Assembly: GCF_021155775.2 (NCBI RefSeq)
Contig: NC_060232.1
Coordinates: forward strand, 9,927,257 to 9,991,256
Direction: 5' to 3'
Length of the DNA: 64,000 bases
Origin: Neodiprion pinetum
Lineage: Eukaryota > Arthropoda > Insecta > Hymenoptera > Diprionidae
Shown: one piece after another, positions 26,166 to 37,279 of the stretch
Position numbering within the stretch: the stretch's first letter is position 1
How the letters are laid out: every line of letters starts with the position of its first letter
The notes under the pieces: generated by a model
Databases searched by the model: none
Seen by the model: only the letters and a program-made list of their open reading frames with translations
Told to the model about the DNA's origin: nothing
Made by a program: the position numbers and the translations under genes

Positions 26166-28031
26166 TTAAAACGTTGGTTTCACCTGCGTGCCATGTTTAT
26201 ACACGCATGTGACTGGAATGGATATGCGCGCGTACTTGCGACAAGAGGTAACATCGGGGATCGTTTTCTACCGCTGAACAAAGCACCAGAAACGTTCTGG
26301 GAACTTCCTGCTGAAAACTATCACAAAAGCTTGACAGTCATAGAATTTGTTCTGTTCAACAAGCGAGGAGCTGATAATTCAAAGAAATTATGCTCGAATC
26401 GTTTCCCAGGTTTTTATGCTCGTGTACACAGCTGACTCGAGGCCATTCTATTTTTAATTTCAAGTCTCCACTCTTACCCGGGATGTAGAAACAGCAGGCG
26501 ATTGTCACTCGTTGTCAGCTTGGCTGCAAAATAATTTTAATACGCTCGTCTTTGGCTGTCTACCTTCTTCTTTGATTTTTCAACTCATAATTGCGAGCTC
26601 CTGACGGAATTACATTCGAGGATTGAAATTACTCCGTAACCGTACGGCTGCTTTTATATTTTGGTAAAAATCTGAGACCCGAGATGCTACGAAATGAAAT
26701 ACGTAACAGTCGTTGACGTTTCAAAACGACAACGCCCGAAGAAAAGCTGCTATTCAAGTGTACATGAGTAGAAAAATACTGCTTTCGCACCTGAAGCTCT
26801 GAAGGTTCGTTGCGAATTCTTCTCGAGTCACAGAAACATCTTTTATGTAGTTAAATGAGATGAATCGTTTTTGAGTTTTTTAACTTGCCATGAAGATACA
26901 CGAAACGGTTATTGTTAATCTTGTGGTTACTCAGAACTATTCAACAGTACGACACGTGAATTACAGATATAGCTAATTCCTTGTAGACATCTTTTAGTGA
27001 TATTCATCACTGGCACAGCATATGTGCGTGTGTTGAACATCTCATCCAGTATTGGTACCTGAATCCATGTTTGCCTGAATATGACTTTTCCCATACATGG
27101 TAGTGGTTCTTTAGAATCGCCTTCTGCATGTGTGTTACATTTGCGAATGTTTTCCATGCCAGGGAACCGTGAAAGGTTGACGACAAGCAGAGTGTTTCGC
27201 TGTCAGAGAAATATAAGAATCCGAGAAATTCAGTATACTTAATCCGTTTCAAGATATCGGGGAAAAGTTGAACAGATGAGCATACTTTCTAAAGTGATTT
27301 CTTTGTGTTGACTGCCGCTCAAAAACTGACATCATTTTTGAAAATATCACAAGTCACTGACCACAATTTTGGAATGTTTCATCGTTTTTACTGTTCGACA
27401 CATAGGCACGAAAAGTGAATTTCACACTTCAGGGAAAGCGAAGTGTATCGCAATAGCATTACTATTTTCATTTTAAATTCTTGAGAGATTTCAGAGATAG
27501 ATTCCTTACTTTGCTAAGATAGTACTTGTTTAAAGCTTACGATAGTTCTCATTATGGAATAATGGTCATTACGTCTACCTTTATTTGTTTACCAATACAC
27601 TTATCGCTCTTAAAAGAAAGACAATCCCATTTCTTGAAAATCCTGAGCATTGAACTTCTCTTGGCTTTATCGCAAGGCAATGAGAGAATACTTTGGCTTG
27701 CTATTTGTAGGCTAGCAACGCGATGCTGTTTCTCAACGTATTTTGTCTAGTGCTGCTGTTTTGTATTTCTCATTGTTTTTTTTTTTTTTGCTAACCCACG
27801 TTTACAATTGCATCTTATCAGATATATCTGAATTGTAAACTGCATCCACCCCGTCGTTGGTACGCCGTCGAGGTATCTTTTCCTTGTTGTAAGGAAAGCA
27901 GTTCACCAGTATTTGCGCCACTTCAACAATATTCATTCAGACGAGAGGTGAAATCAATTTCTCTGTAGAAGTTACGCATCGGCGACGTTGCGCCTTGTAA
28001 AACGACGAATGCTGATCCGAGATCTCCCGTC

Positions 28032-28304
28032 ATGGGTTCGGCAAAGGGCGAAGAGTTTACAACTCGAGTTCAACCCGTTGGTCTGATTTTCATTCCTTGG
28101 TGTCGTATAAATATATTTTCGAAAATTTCGCACAGCGTTACACCGAAAGGTAACGCAAACGCTACGGCGGGGGGGAACTTTAGGGAATCCCGGTGTTGGA
28201 AGTCACTGACTAAATTGTTCGCCAAAAAGGTAGAAAAAGATGAGCCTCCCGACGTTGTAACAATTACGGTGCCAGCAGTCACTCTCTCGGGGCGCAAGCA
28301 CTGG
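28032..28304 (+). other. Candidate first coding exon (91 codons)
   Basis: An ATG in good context (G at -3, G at +4) opens a frame of 112 codons. A donor-like CACTGG|GTACGT falls at 28304/28305, exactly on a codon boundary after 91 codons. The second half (for example SLTKLFAKKVEKDEPP) has coding-like composition; the first half does not. It could join in phase to the splice-flanked 45-nt segment at 29634. No homology is recognised. It may equally be a chance frame. Confidence 0.18.
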
Positions 28305-29614
28305 GTACGTTTGGTGCTGGTAGTTTACTGTCAGCTGGGAACCGTAGCGGCTGTTATACCAGCTGGGTAGTCTGGCTTTGACAATTAGAGTGTGTACAGT
28401 ATATATGTGTGTGTGTGCGTGTACACCACGAGCACCTGCAGGTACAGCAATGCCTGCCTACATATCCGCCTACGCATTTTCTAACTAATTTGCAAACGTT
28501 GTTGTGCACCGTGCTTTACTCTCTCTATTCGCATGGGTTAATCAACGCAATGTGGTCATAATTATAACAAACCCGTTTCAGATGCAGTCCTGTATCCTCG
28601 GCTCGATTGTGCCTTCTTATTACCCAGCTTGACTCGTGCTAATTCAAAACGAGCTATTCCGGGAGAAATTTTTATATAATTTTGTAGTATGAATCGGGAA
28701 TTTGCTGTTATTTTATGTTTTTGATTAAGGTCTATTCCCGATTGATGCGAAAATTTGTTTCATTTCACTTCCGTTGTCACTATACTCACGTTATCTTGAA
28801 TTATGGACTGGCCAAACATCGTGCATCTTTGCGTGAATATTTTTTCCGTACTTATACTGCTTGTTAATTTAATGTTACAAGTTGCGTAACGAACGTACTT
28901 TTGCGTCTGGTCTTGTTATACGTCGTCGCGACGATGGAACGACGACCTTAGCGAAAACGATTAAGGTTACATTGGGTAATAGTATTATTTCATGAGAAAT
29001 GGACGCAGTCCATGCACCGCCGGTTACAGAGACGTTGCTATTTCATTGTTTTCACAATTTTGCGTAATGCCTAGCCGGCTTTTTAAAACTGCTATCCTCT
29101 CGATTCCGGGTAACTATTCGCTAGGAGTGAAAATTTTATGTGATTCTTGTTTTTAATTTAAGACGTTAGAATCATCTTGATATATAATTTCAAGACAGCT
29201 TCGAGGCTTAGCATTTACGCTTTCTCTCTGAAGTTGTGGTCGTGAATTTTCCAATCGCATAACGTGAATTCAACCGTATTTCAAAGCAGACGAGGAGTAG
29301 ACGCTTCGTTTAAGAAATATAGAATACTGTAAGCATGTTTTGATTGTCATATTGCCGCTTGCATTCCAAGTAAATAGATCATGCGATTTATGAATTGTTA
29401 ATTATTATTTTGTGAATCTTACTTGATTCGTTTTCTGAAAGGAAGCACACCGTAGTCTGTATAGGGTGGACAGATTTTACTTGGCGTTTGGGGTTTTATC
29501 ATCCATGAGATTGTAGTAACCAATTTAGTTCCTGATATTCGATTTATCGTGTATTCAGTTTACACTTGAATATGAAAATATGTTTCCACTGTTCACAAAT
29601 TGCAGGGGTTGAAA

Positions 29615-29640
29615 ATGAATTATTTATTTTCAGGTAAGCA
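29615..29640 (+). promoter_or_regulatory. Juxtaposed 3'/5' splice site (recursive type)
   Basis: The T-rich tract TTATTTATTTT leads into CAG|GTAAGC with the junction at 29633/29634, so a good acceptor is fused to a good donor. This is the architecture of recursive splice sites in long insect introns. A second, near-perfect donor (GTGCTG|GTAAGTAG) follows at 29678/29679, as for the short cryptic exons that help define such sites. Confidence 0.4.
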
Positions 29641-29678
29641 ATCAATTCAATCGAGATGTTAGGTCACTGGAGGTGCTG
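29634..29678 (+). other. Candidate 45-nt microexon
   Basis: Bounded by the acceptor ending at 29633 and a strong donor after 29678. It is exactly 15 codons, open in phase 0, reading VSNQFNRDVRSLEVL. It may be a real coding microexon or only the cryptic exon of a recursive splice site. The protein is not recognised. Confidence 0.28.
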
Positions 29679-30539
29679 GTAAGTAGTCAGTTTTAGTAAT
29701 ATTTTTATTTTTTTTTTAAACAAAAAGAAAAAACTATTAGTTCTACAAATTTTTTCAATTTAATATTATATATTGATCTTAGGATTTTGAAAGATGCTGT
29801 TTTACTCAAGCGGCTTACAAGTTCAGTATGTGAACAAGTTTAGTCAACTTTTTGCTAATAACCGATTATCTTGTAGCGTCATAAAGTCGACTATATGAGG
29901 TACAGTATCGGCATCTCTGGGGCAAGAAATTGAAAATGCAGGAACCGGATACAAAAGTGTACAATATTCCTGTCTGTTGTTTAAGGGATTTAAAGCCATT
30001 CGTGAAAGGCAATCTATGAATTGCCGTCTACTTTTTGACTCTAAAGTTCCACTTACATTCTTATCTTTCGCAATACCTAATTAAACATAAATTCGTTTCG
30101 AATAACCGGTTAAAAATTGCAAGGAACCAAACCAGACACGTATAAATAAAGTATAAATGACCGTCTATAATATATACGGTCATTTTGGCTTTATCTGTCT
30201 GAATAAATATTTTAGTAATCACATCAGTGATCTGCGAAAATGTTAATGGGTAATGGGATATTATACCGCAACACTGTCGATATTATACTTCGATCCTTAC
30301 TGCAAAAAACCTATCCATAATACTAATTCCAAATAGTTGGAAAAAACAAAAATAAAAATTTTGGAAGCTAGCTAATTAACCACACAACTAATCACCCTAA
30401 ATCGGTAAATGACATTTGCCTGAAACAAAATCGAATCATCAGCGAGCAGATTATTATTTAAACGTGAAAAAAGTTGCTGGGTATTTTCGAACGAACGACG
30501 AGATTCGGACTGATGCCGTACGATAGCGGATCCGGAATA

Positions 30540-31200
30540 TCATCGAGGTAATGAAATCGCGTTTCGGACGCCGCAAACTAGCCATACTAATGAGGGCGGT
30601 TTGTGCGTGGGCGCCCTTTCGCCTCGCCCCGACAAGACGACTTACGCCCAGCGGAAGAGCAAACAGGGCTCCACACGACCCAGGTTCTTGGCGTGGCTCC
30701 TACCCACCTCGACGCAACGAGTAGTAAAACTACTCGAGTAGGCGCTCAACCAGTTAATTATAGGATTAATCTGTAAACTGGATTGTGTATCCGGTGATCA
30801 ACCTCGCTCACGCGTTCAAATGCACCTCGGCGTTCGTTCGTTCGTTCGTGCGAGTTGAGTGAGCAGGTAGAAGCCTACCTACATACATTTATAAGTAGGT
30901 AACAGCTTCTCCTGGGATGCGACTCGCGTGCCGCCGCCTCGTCTTATCGCGTCTGGTAATCTTTCCGCGATCCAAACGCGTATCATCGCATTCATCTCTG
31001 ATATATATTCGTGAACGAGTTATATTCAGAACCGGCCGCTGCGGATATTCGCCGCGGAATCAATCGAATCCTGAGACGCCGGAGCGCTTCGCTCAAATCG
31101 GGCCCAGTTCATCCTCTTTGAATTATTCATACAGCCTCCGGGTGGGGTGGATTCGGACACGGAGATCGGCATGTGTGTCTGTATGACTTCTCGAATTCAA
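30540..31200. other. GC/CpG-rich block with hairpin and GTTC repeats
   Basis: GC content and CpG density rise sharply here compared with the flanks. The block contains the perfect hairpin CGAGTAGT-AAA-ACTACTCG (30718-30736) and a GTTC tetranucleotide run (about 30834-30852). The TACCTAC/GTAGGTA pair near 30874-30900 is inverted. It resembles a CpG-rich regulatory or promoter region, but no initiator-DPE pair or convincing ORF was found. Confidence 0.35.
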
Positions 31201-31628
31201 TGTTGACACAGGACTTTGCTCGATGGTCTCTGCTCGGTCCTGATAACTACCAGCGATGGTCTTGCCACCGGGTCACTGATAACCATCGGGGCTTTGACGG
31301 ACTTGGACGAGAGACCTTGAATATTTAGCGTGGGCATTTTCAACTGACGAATACATTTTCGACTAGTTTTTATACGATTTTCGGGAAGATCGAGGGTATC
31401 TTCTTGATATGCACTTAAATTTTGTCTGGTTTGGGTAGATTACCTTAGGTTACATTGCGGTGGAAGTATGAAAGGAATTCAGCACCAGCCAGAGTCCAGA
31501 TAAAGATATGAAAATGCCAAAAGATCGTTGCGGTGTAATTTGGATTGTACAAGTCGTAAATAATCTTTGATCTTACCGCTGAAAGTCGTCTGGATTAATT
31601 TATCTCTACACCAAGTAGCAGCAATATA

Positions 31629-31806
31629 CAGGGTGGGCCAAGAAAAACCGCAACGATTTGAAACACGAGTAAAATGCGAAAAATTTTATTCCAGAAATTA
31701 GAAGAATGAACCTTTCAGACTAAGAAGTTAGTTTGAAATGAGTCCTGGAAAATCGGGAAATATTAGGGAATTTGATATTTAATGGACGTTTGACACCCTC
31801 ACTCTG
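31629..31806. mobile_element. Possible short TA-flanked inverted-repeat element
   Basis: The left end CAGGGTGGGCCAAG follows a TA, and the right end CACCCTCACTCTG precedes a TA. Reverse-complemented, the right end reads CAGAGTGAGGGTG, giving imperfect inverted termini and a TA duplication as in Tc1/mariner-type insertions. There is no coding capacity in 178 bp. Confidence 0.35.
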
Positions 31807-31910
31807 TACATTGTACTTGTGAGGGATGTATTCCGTAATTTACTATGCGCTTATACGTGATATCAAATTATCCATAACTCCATCGAGAATACCGATTTCC
31901 ACGAACTTAC

Positions 31911-31954
31911 CTAGAATCTGTAGATCATGCAGCGATCGTGCAGTTGGTTCCCAC
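31911..31954 (-). other. Candidate 44-nt microexon, minus strand
   Basis: On the - strand a CTAAT-type branch site and an acceptor ending TGTTCCAG precede 31954. A near-consensus donor, TTCTAG|GTAAGTTC, follows 31911. One frame is open (1 + 14 codons + 1 base, WEPTARSLHDLQIL). No product is recognised, and chance remains likely. Confidence 0.17.
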
Positions 31955-33565
31955 CTGGAACATATAGTGTACAGGTGTAATTAGTTTAGCTGAAGTGCGT
32001 AATCTGATTCCGTCAACTCGGATACTCCGACGATATCCTTACAAGTTCCCGATGTATCCCAGTAACGACAAGACTCCTCAACGTCAAGTAACCACCTTAA
32101 CAGCTGTTTTCCTTCACTGATTGTTGGTTATGCAAGAACCTGGTGCCGACACCGTAATACGCGAGCCAGTCATCGCTCGACGCTTTCTTTGCTCGCTGCT
32201 CGCTCTTTCATTGTTTCCATCTCTACACTCTATTCGCGTTTCTGCAGCTCACGTCACGGCGCTGACGTTACGGTCGGCATTCCCGGTGCAAAGCGGTTTT
32301 TCACTCGGGCAGTTTGTCACGGAAACAAAAGGTGCACAGCAGAATTCACTTGACGTTATTATCGCTTAATGCAGGTCGAATGCGACGCGGTGATGTCAAA
32401 ATTCTTTAGCTATATTCTAGAATCCGAATAGTCGACAAGTTGTTTTAAAGTGAAACGCAAAATGTAACCTGCGTTGGTAAAAAAGAAAAATTCGATTTTG
32501 TGGAAAGCCACAGGTTTCTTTGTCAATTCGGTTTGCGATATCGTCTCCTGATAAGAAATAGCGTGCGTATGAATGAATATATATATGTATATCAAGCAGC
32601 CATTTATCACTGTCGCTGAATGATATTATTCGGGCACACTCTGCCTTTTGAATAATGCAGTGTGGACAAAATATATACATGTATACACGGTTACGAGATT
32701 TTTCCTCCCTTGGCATGGAATATCGCGATGCTTTACAGTACAGCCTACGGTTCGATTTGTCAAATGTTTTCAATTACACATGCGTAGTCGTGTTCGGGAA
32801 AATCTGTGACCTACATTCAAGTCTGCATAATTTATAGGAAAGGAAAGATTAATTTTTTCGGTAAACCAAAAAGAAACACGAAACACAATTGTAACCGCTT
32901 GATTGGTAATTTATTGTCTATCAGACAAACCAGTGATCCTGTTTACGAAATGTCGACTCACTTGGATTCCACAATTATAATCGTCGGCTAATTCTTTACA
33001 AAAACAGGTATATTTACAGCCTATTTTGACATTTCTTACTCCGCGATTGAAAGCTTTCACGTAGCGTTGCATTGATACTAGCGATAAAAGGATACCAACG
33101 AGAACTTATTCTGTTAAGAAACAGATGAACTCGTCATTTTTATCATCATTGAAAATAGTAGGTAGCATAAACTCAAACGTGCACTGCAGTCCTACAGGTC
33201 AGATGTACTGTTATTTTTTTCCAATAACTGGAAAGGAAAATTTGATTTGAGAATCGCCGAAGATGCCACTGTGCGTAAAATTGAGTTATTCGAAAGTGCG
33301 CGTGCGTCAAAGGAAGCTCTAGTGTGAAAAATATAGAATTTTAGATGTGCGCATGCGCCAACGTTGCTTTACCGCACTTTTCGGAAATGGTACACTTTAC
33401 GCACGCTATACAGGATTCGAAAATAGAGCTTTTCAAACAGGTGTTGAAAAGAAATGTTTTAAGGTCATTCGGTTAGAACTCAATTCCTCTAAAGCTCAAA
33501 TAACTTATTTTCGGTTTTCATACGTGAAACTATCTTCGGAGGAAAGGCCCTCACTAATTCACGTA

Positions 33566-34122
33566 AAGGGCTATTCAAGTATCAGCTAACGTTCAGAGAA
33601 TCATTGTCAAATGTTACCCGATAGTAGTAGGCATTCCAAGCAAGCGTTAGCTAACATAGGAAATTCGAAGTGCGTGCTCAAAGTGCACTTTTCTGCCTGC
33701 TGGATAAAAATTAGAAAATTTCCTCAAGAGGATGTGTTAATAAATGCATGAATTGCTAAAAAATAATATCTTAGCAAATACAATGTTTATTGCATGCATT
33801 TAAGAAAAAAGACACTGTATAATGTATTTAATACTCAACGAATAATGAATTTATGTATTGAAAAACATGTTAATGTGTATTAACAATGAATAATAATTAA
33901 TATTTAATAAAGTAGGAATAAATTGAACAGGATGTGACTATAAATGGCAAATGTGTTATTCTCAGGTAATGAATCGATTTGCCAATAAAATTTTTCAAAA
34001 AGCGTTAACTAACGTTAAAAAACATTAGTGGGCACAATCAGCAAACGTTACTAATCGTTATCACTAGGAGTAGGATGCAAAAATTTTTAAACAATGTGTT
34101 AGCTAATACTTGAATGGCCCTT
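33566..34122. mobile_element. 557-bp MITE-like element with 25-bp terminal inverted repeats
   Basis: The left end AAGGGCTATTCAAGTATCAG (33566 onward) and the reverse complement of the right end, AAGGGCCATTCAAGTATTAG (ending 34122), match over 25 bases with two mismatches. The interior repeats GCTAACGTT/AACGTTAGT-like motifs near both ends, as subterminal repeats do. There is no ORF of note. Target duplication is not clear, so the superfamily is not assigned. Confidence 0.65.
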
Positions 34123-36967
34123 GATAAAATGATATTTCCCCACTAGTTCTCGAATGTTACACAAGTGAAGAGTATCGCATTTAGCGGATCAGACCTTGGT
34201 AATTATTAATGGTGGAATTAGGCAGATTATTTCTCCAATAGCCTGCATTGTATGTTTTTTTTTTTTTTTCATAATCATACGTGATTAGTTTTAGTACAGT
34301 TCTGCATTTCACATTTAGCCAGTAAATCGCTCAATTATTTGGCATTGTTACGTTATTAGTTACAAGTTAGCTATGAATTTATAAGTCTCATTACTTCTTT
34401 GATTTTTTCTTGGGATTTTTTCTCGTTCGTTGACTCCATGTTTTTCTTTTTTCTTCAATTATTAAAAAATTTTACACTTTCTCATAAGTAAAAGTTCGAA
34501 ACTAGTTTCTCATTTTCTGTCGCTACGCGAACATTTGACTCATCGTCATACGTTTCGGTCAATTTCTTGCAATCACGGTTGTTAATTAACATTCCAACTA
34601 AGTAAACCAACAAATTCAAAGTTCCCTACAACGTCATTCACGTACGCGGCAGAAAATCGTACTGTCAATACGGACAAAAACTTTGTATGGTCCATGTACG
34701 AGGATATTATTATATGCTGCTCGCGTAGTCGGCACTCTGTATATTCACGACCTCAAACCTGCATCCCATGTTCATTTAACGCAGTCTGTATTAGGCAATG
34801 CCGGCCGCGTGTGCGCCGGAGAGCGATTGATTCCACACTTGATGCAAAACGACACGTTTTCATGACTTGCTACAGGTTAATGTGATGAATAATGGACATC
34901 GCCGGCCATTAATCAGTCCGCCCCGCTTTTTGCCTGCAAACAAGCGCGCCCCTACCGATTGCCGTTGATACGTCACTTTCAGATTACACGATTTACACGC
35001 ATTTCGCGAGCATTTCACGCGCATGCCCGAGTCTCTGAAAGTATTCATTCGTACGCTCTTGCTCGCTGTACGTAATTTCTGCCGTGACGAACGGACTGCG
35101 ATTAGGAATGAACCTTCGAATCATTTCTAAACCCATGTCTCTTTCACAACGCCCCGTATCATAGGTAGTATGTTTTCCGACAACTCAATGCCGTCCTCAT
35201 GACGAATGATATTATTGTAGGTACACTCGAAAACAAAAAAAACCCTTGACTGATCTATGTACGAAAGACTTCCGTCAACTGCTAAGCGACTACATAACGA
35301 TATTATGAAAATGCAAATGAAGGTTGAATTGAGCTGTTGAAATATCAGCATGGTAACGTCGATTAGATTCAGGCAAAAATCGCTATTTCCTGATCAATCT
35401 GCCAAATTATTTTCTTGTATTTGGACTCAACTAGCGAAAGAAGTGTCAGCTTCGTCATACTTATTGATCGAGTCTTCTTATTGTCGGTGAACTGAAATTT
35501 TGCAGGATAAATAGTTCCACGTCACTCCGTCGGAAGTAACCGGGTACTTTCTGCGGTGGAAGTAGCTGAAAACTATTCGAAAAGCTTCAGCACTAGTCGG
35601 TGAGACGACGGGAGACGTTTACTCACTGTCAGAACTTCCGTAGGCAAAGTTTTGTTCAACTTTGGAGAGAGAGAGTGTTCATGATTGTGCTGAAGAATGA
35701 AACGAGTCGTCATCAATGGATCTGTAAGAAAGAGAAGGAAAAAAAAAAAAAAAAATGAAAGTCTTTCTGAAAACTGGCAACTACGCCGATGGCTACGGTT
35801 TCATTTTCGTTTTTCAACGAAATATAAACAATGGGTTTGTATAACTATGTATTGGCCGTTCCACACAACCGTAAGAACAACAGCTCTTCGGTATCGATTG
35901 AGATGAAGAGAGCTTGCACGCATGACTCGTTTGTAATAAAATTAATGGAGCGTAGCTAACCTCGCGAGGACATTCTCCTTGCTTTCATTTACCTCTGTAA
36001 CTTCTGCTTGAGCAATTCCACGCTTCAATTTCCACACATGCAACTATGCCCGCCTCCGAGGTCTTTGTTACTTAGTTTACTGCTGCCGCGTCTCTGCGTT
36101 GGCTATTTTCGTTCTAATGCCGATGTGGAGTTAGAGATATTCAGATTATTTATAATTTTCCCGCGATTTTTTACGCGCCATCTCATTGAAATATGCGTAG
36201 CATTCCACTGAAGCAGAGGTTGGTAATTGAAAATAAAACGTTCTGATCATAGTCATTAAGTAGACACTTTTTTACTAACGTAGTAAAAACAGATTTTCAA
36301 TGTTTTAGATCACGGCGATCTTCCGTTCTATGTTATAAGTTAAAGATCCTACGAATAATTTCTAATATGATTAAGTACTGCTGCAATCCTGTCAGCTGCT
36401 AGATCGATAGTCCAATTTACTAAATCGAAAAGTCGCGGTGAAAAAAACTGGAGTAACATCAGCGAAGAAAAAAAAAAAAAAAGATAAAAAACGTGGCAGT
36501 CCCTCCAGTAAGAATTGCTTACAACAGAAATTTTGTCGCGTGAATTTTTCTGAGGATAATAAACGTATGTCGTCATCCGCGTGATACTGGTCGCACTATA
36601 AATTTTACAATATTTTTTTTTCTCTTCAACAATTCTGTGAAACAATCAACTTTTATGTTGGGCATGCAGCGGTGCCTAATATAAGATATAAAAAACAGTT
36701 CGAGTTCTAATCGCATGTGTTTTTATGGCTTGTTACACGGCGGATAATTATGATTCACTCACCATGCTCGTGAACAACGACATTATTTTCAAATGAACCG
36801 TGCACCAAACGACGAATCGAGACACTGACGGATCTGCCAAGTACCTCGCATTTAATTTCTATTTATAATTGGTCGAAGCGTTGACTTATCCCGACGGCTC
36901 GACAATACCGTATAAATCAGGTTTCTTCATCTCATTTTATCACCTCTAATCAGTTTTTTCATATTAA

Positions 36968-37274
36968 CACTAGGACGGTAACGGGAGTTGAAAAAACACC
37001 CAACGTGGATTTAATTTTTCCGCTACAAGAGAACAGTTTACGTTTTCGACTTGAGACACCGACCATAATTCACACTTTTTTGAAACTTACGTAAAAAGTT
37101 TTTTGACCCACGTGATTCTTTATTCAAAAAATGAAGAAAATGATACTCCATAGGACCCTTAACGATATGATGTACCCGAGAGATGGAATTTATGAGATTG
37201 GGGGATTCTTTCACCCCCGTTACTAAAATAGGTAAAAAAAAAATAAAAAAATATATAACTTCACCGTTCTAGGG
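36968..37274. mobile_element. piggyBac-like MITE (307 bp)
   Basis: TTAA at 36964-36967 precedes CACTAGGACGGTAA. The right end reads TCACCGTTCTAGGG followed by TTGA, a one-base variant of TTAA. The reverse complement CCCTAGAACGGTGA pairs with the left end over 14 bases with four mismatches. A GGGGG...CCCCC palindrome lies inside near 37200-37219. TTAA target sites with a CCCTAG-type end are a mark of piggyBac-type transposons. It is non-coding, hence non-autonomous. Confidence 0.55.
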
Positions 37275-37279
37275 TTGAT

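Larger units (their letters stand above)
24920..30480. other. Non-coding stretch
   Basis: AT-rich with no recognisable gene. It holds a perfect 11-bp stem hairpin (26122-26165), a 14-T run (27776-27789), a (TG)n patch near 28402-28420, a 112-codon open frame at 28032 with a possible donor, and the recursive-type splice site at 29633. These are listed separately. Confidence 0.6.
31200..36960. other. Non-coding stretch with transposon relics
   Basis: No gene is supported. It contains a possible 178-bp TA-flanked element (31629-31806), a - strand splice-flanked segment (31911-31954), a 557-bp inverted-repeat element (33566-34122) and T- or A-runs at 34255-34269, 35739-35755 and 36468-36482. The rest is AT-rich with no visible structure. 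Confidence 0.6.

Noticed and set aside
33961..33970. CTCAG|GTAATG as a fourth recursive-type site
   Set aside because: Weak pyrimidine tract, weak donor, no downstream donor, and it lies inside the 557-bp inverted-repeat element.
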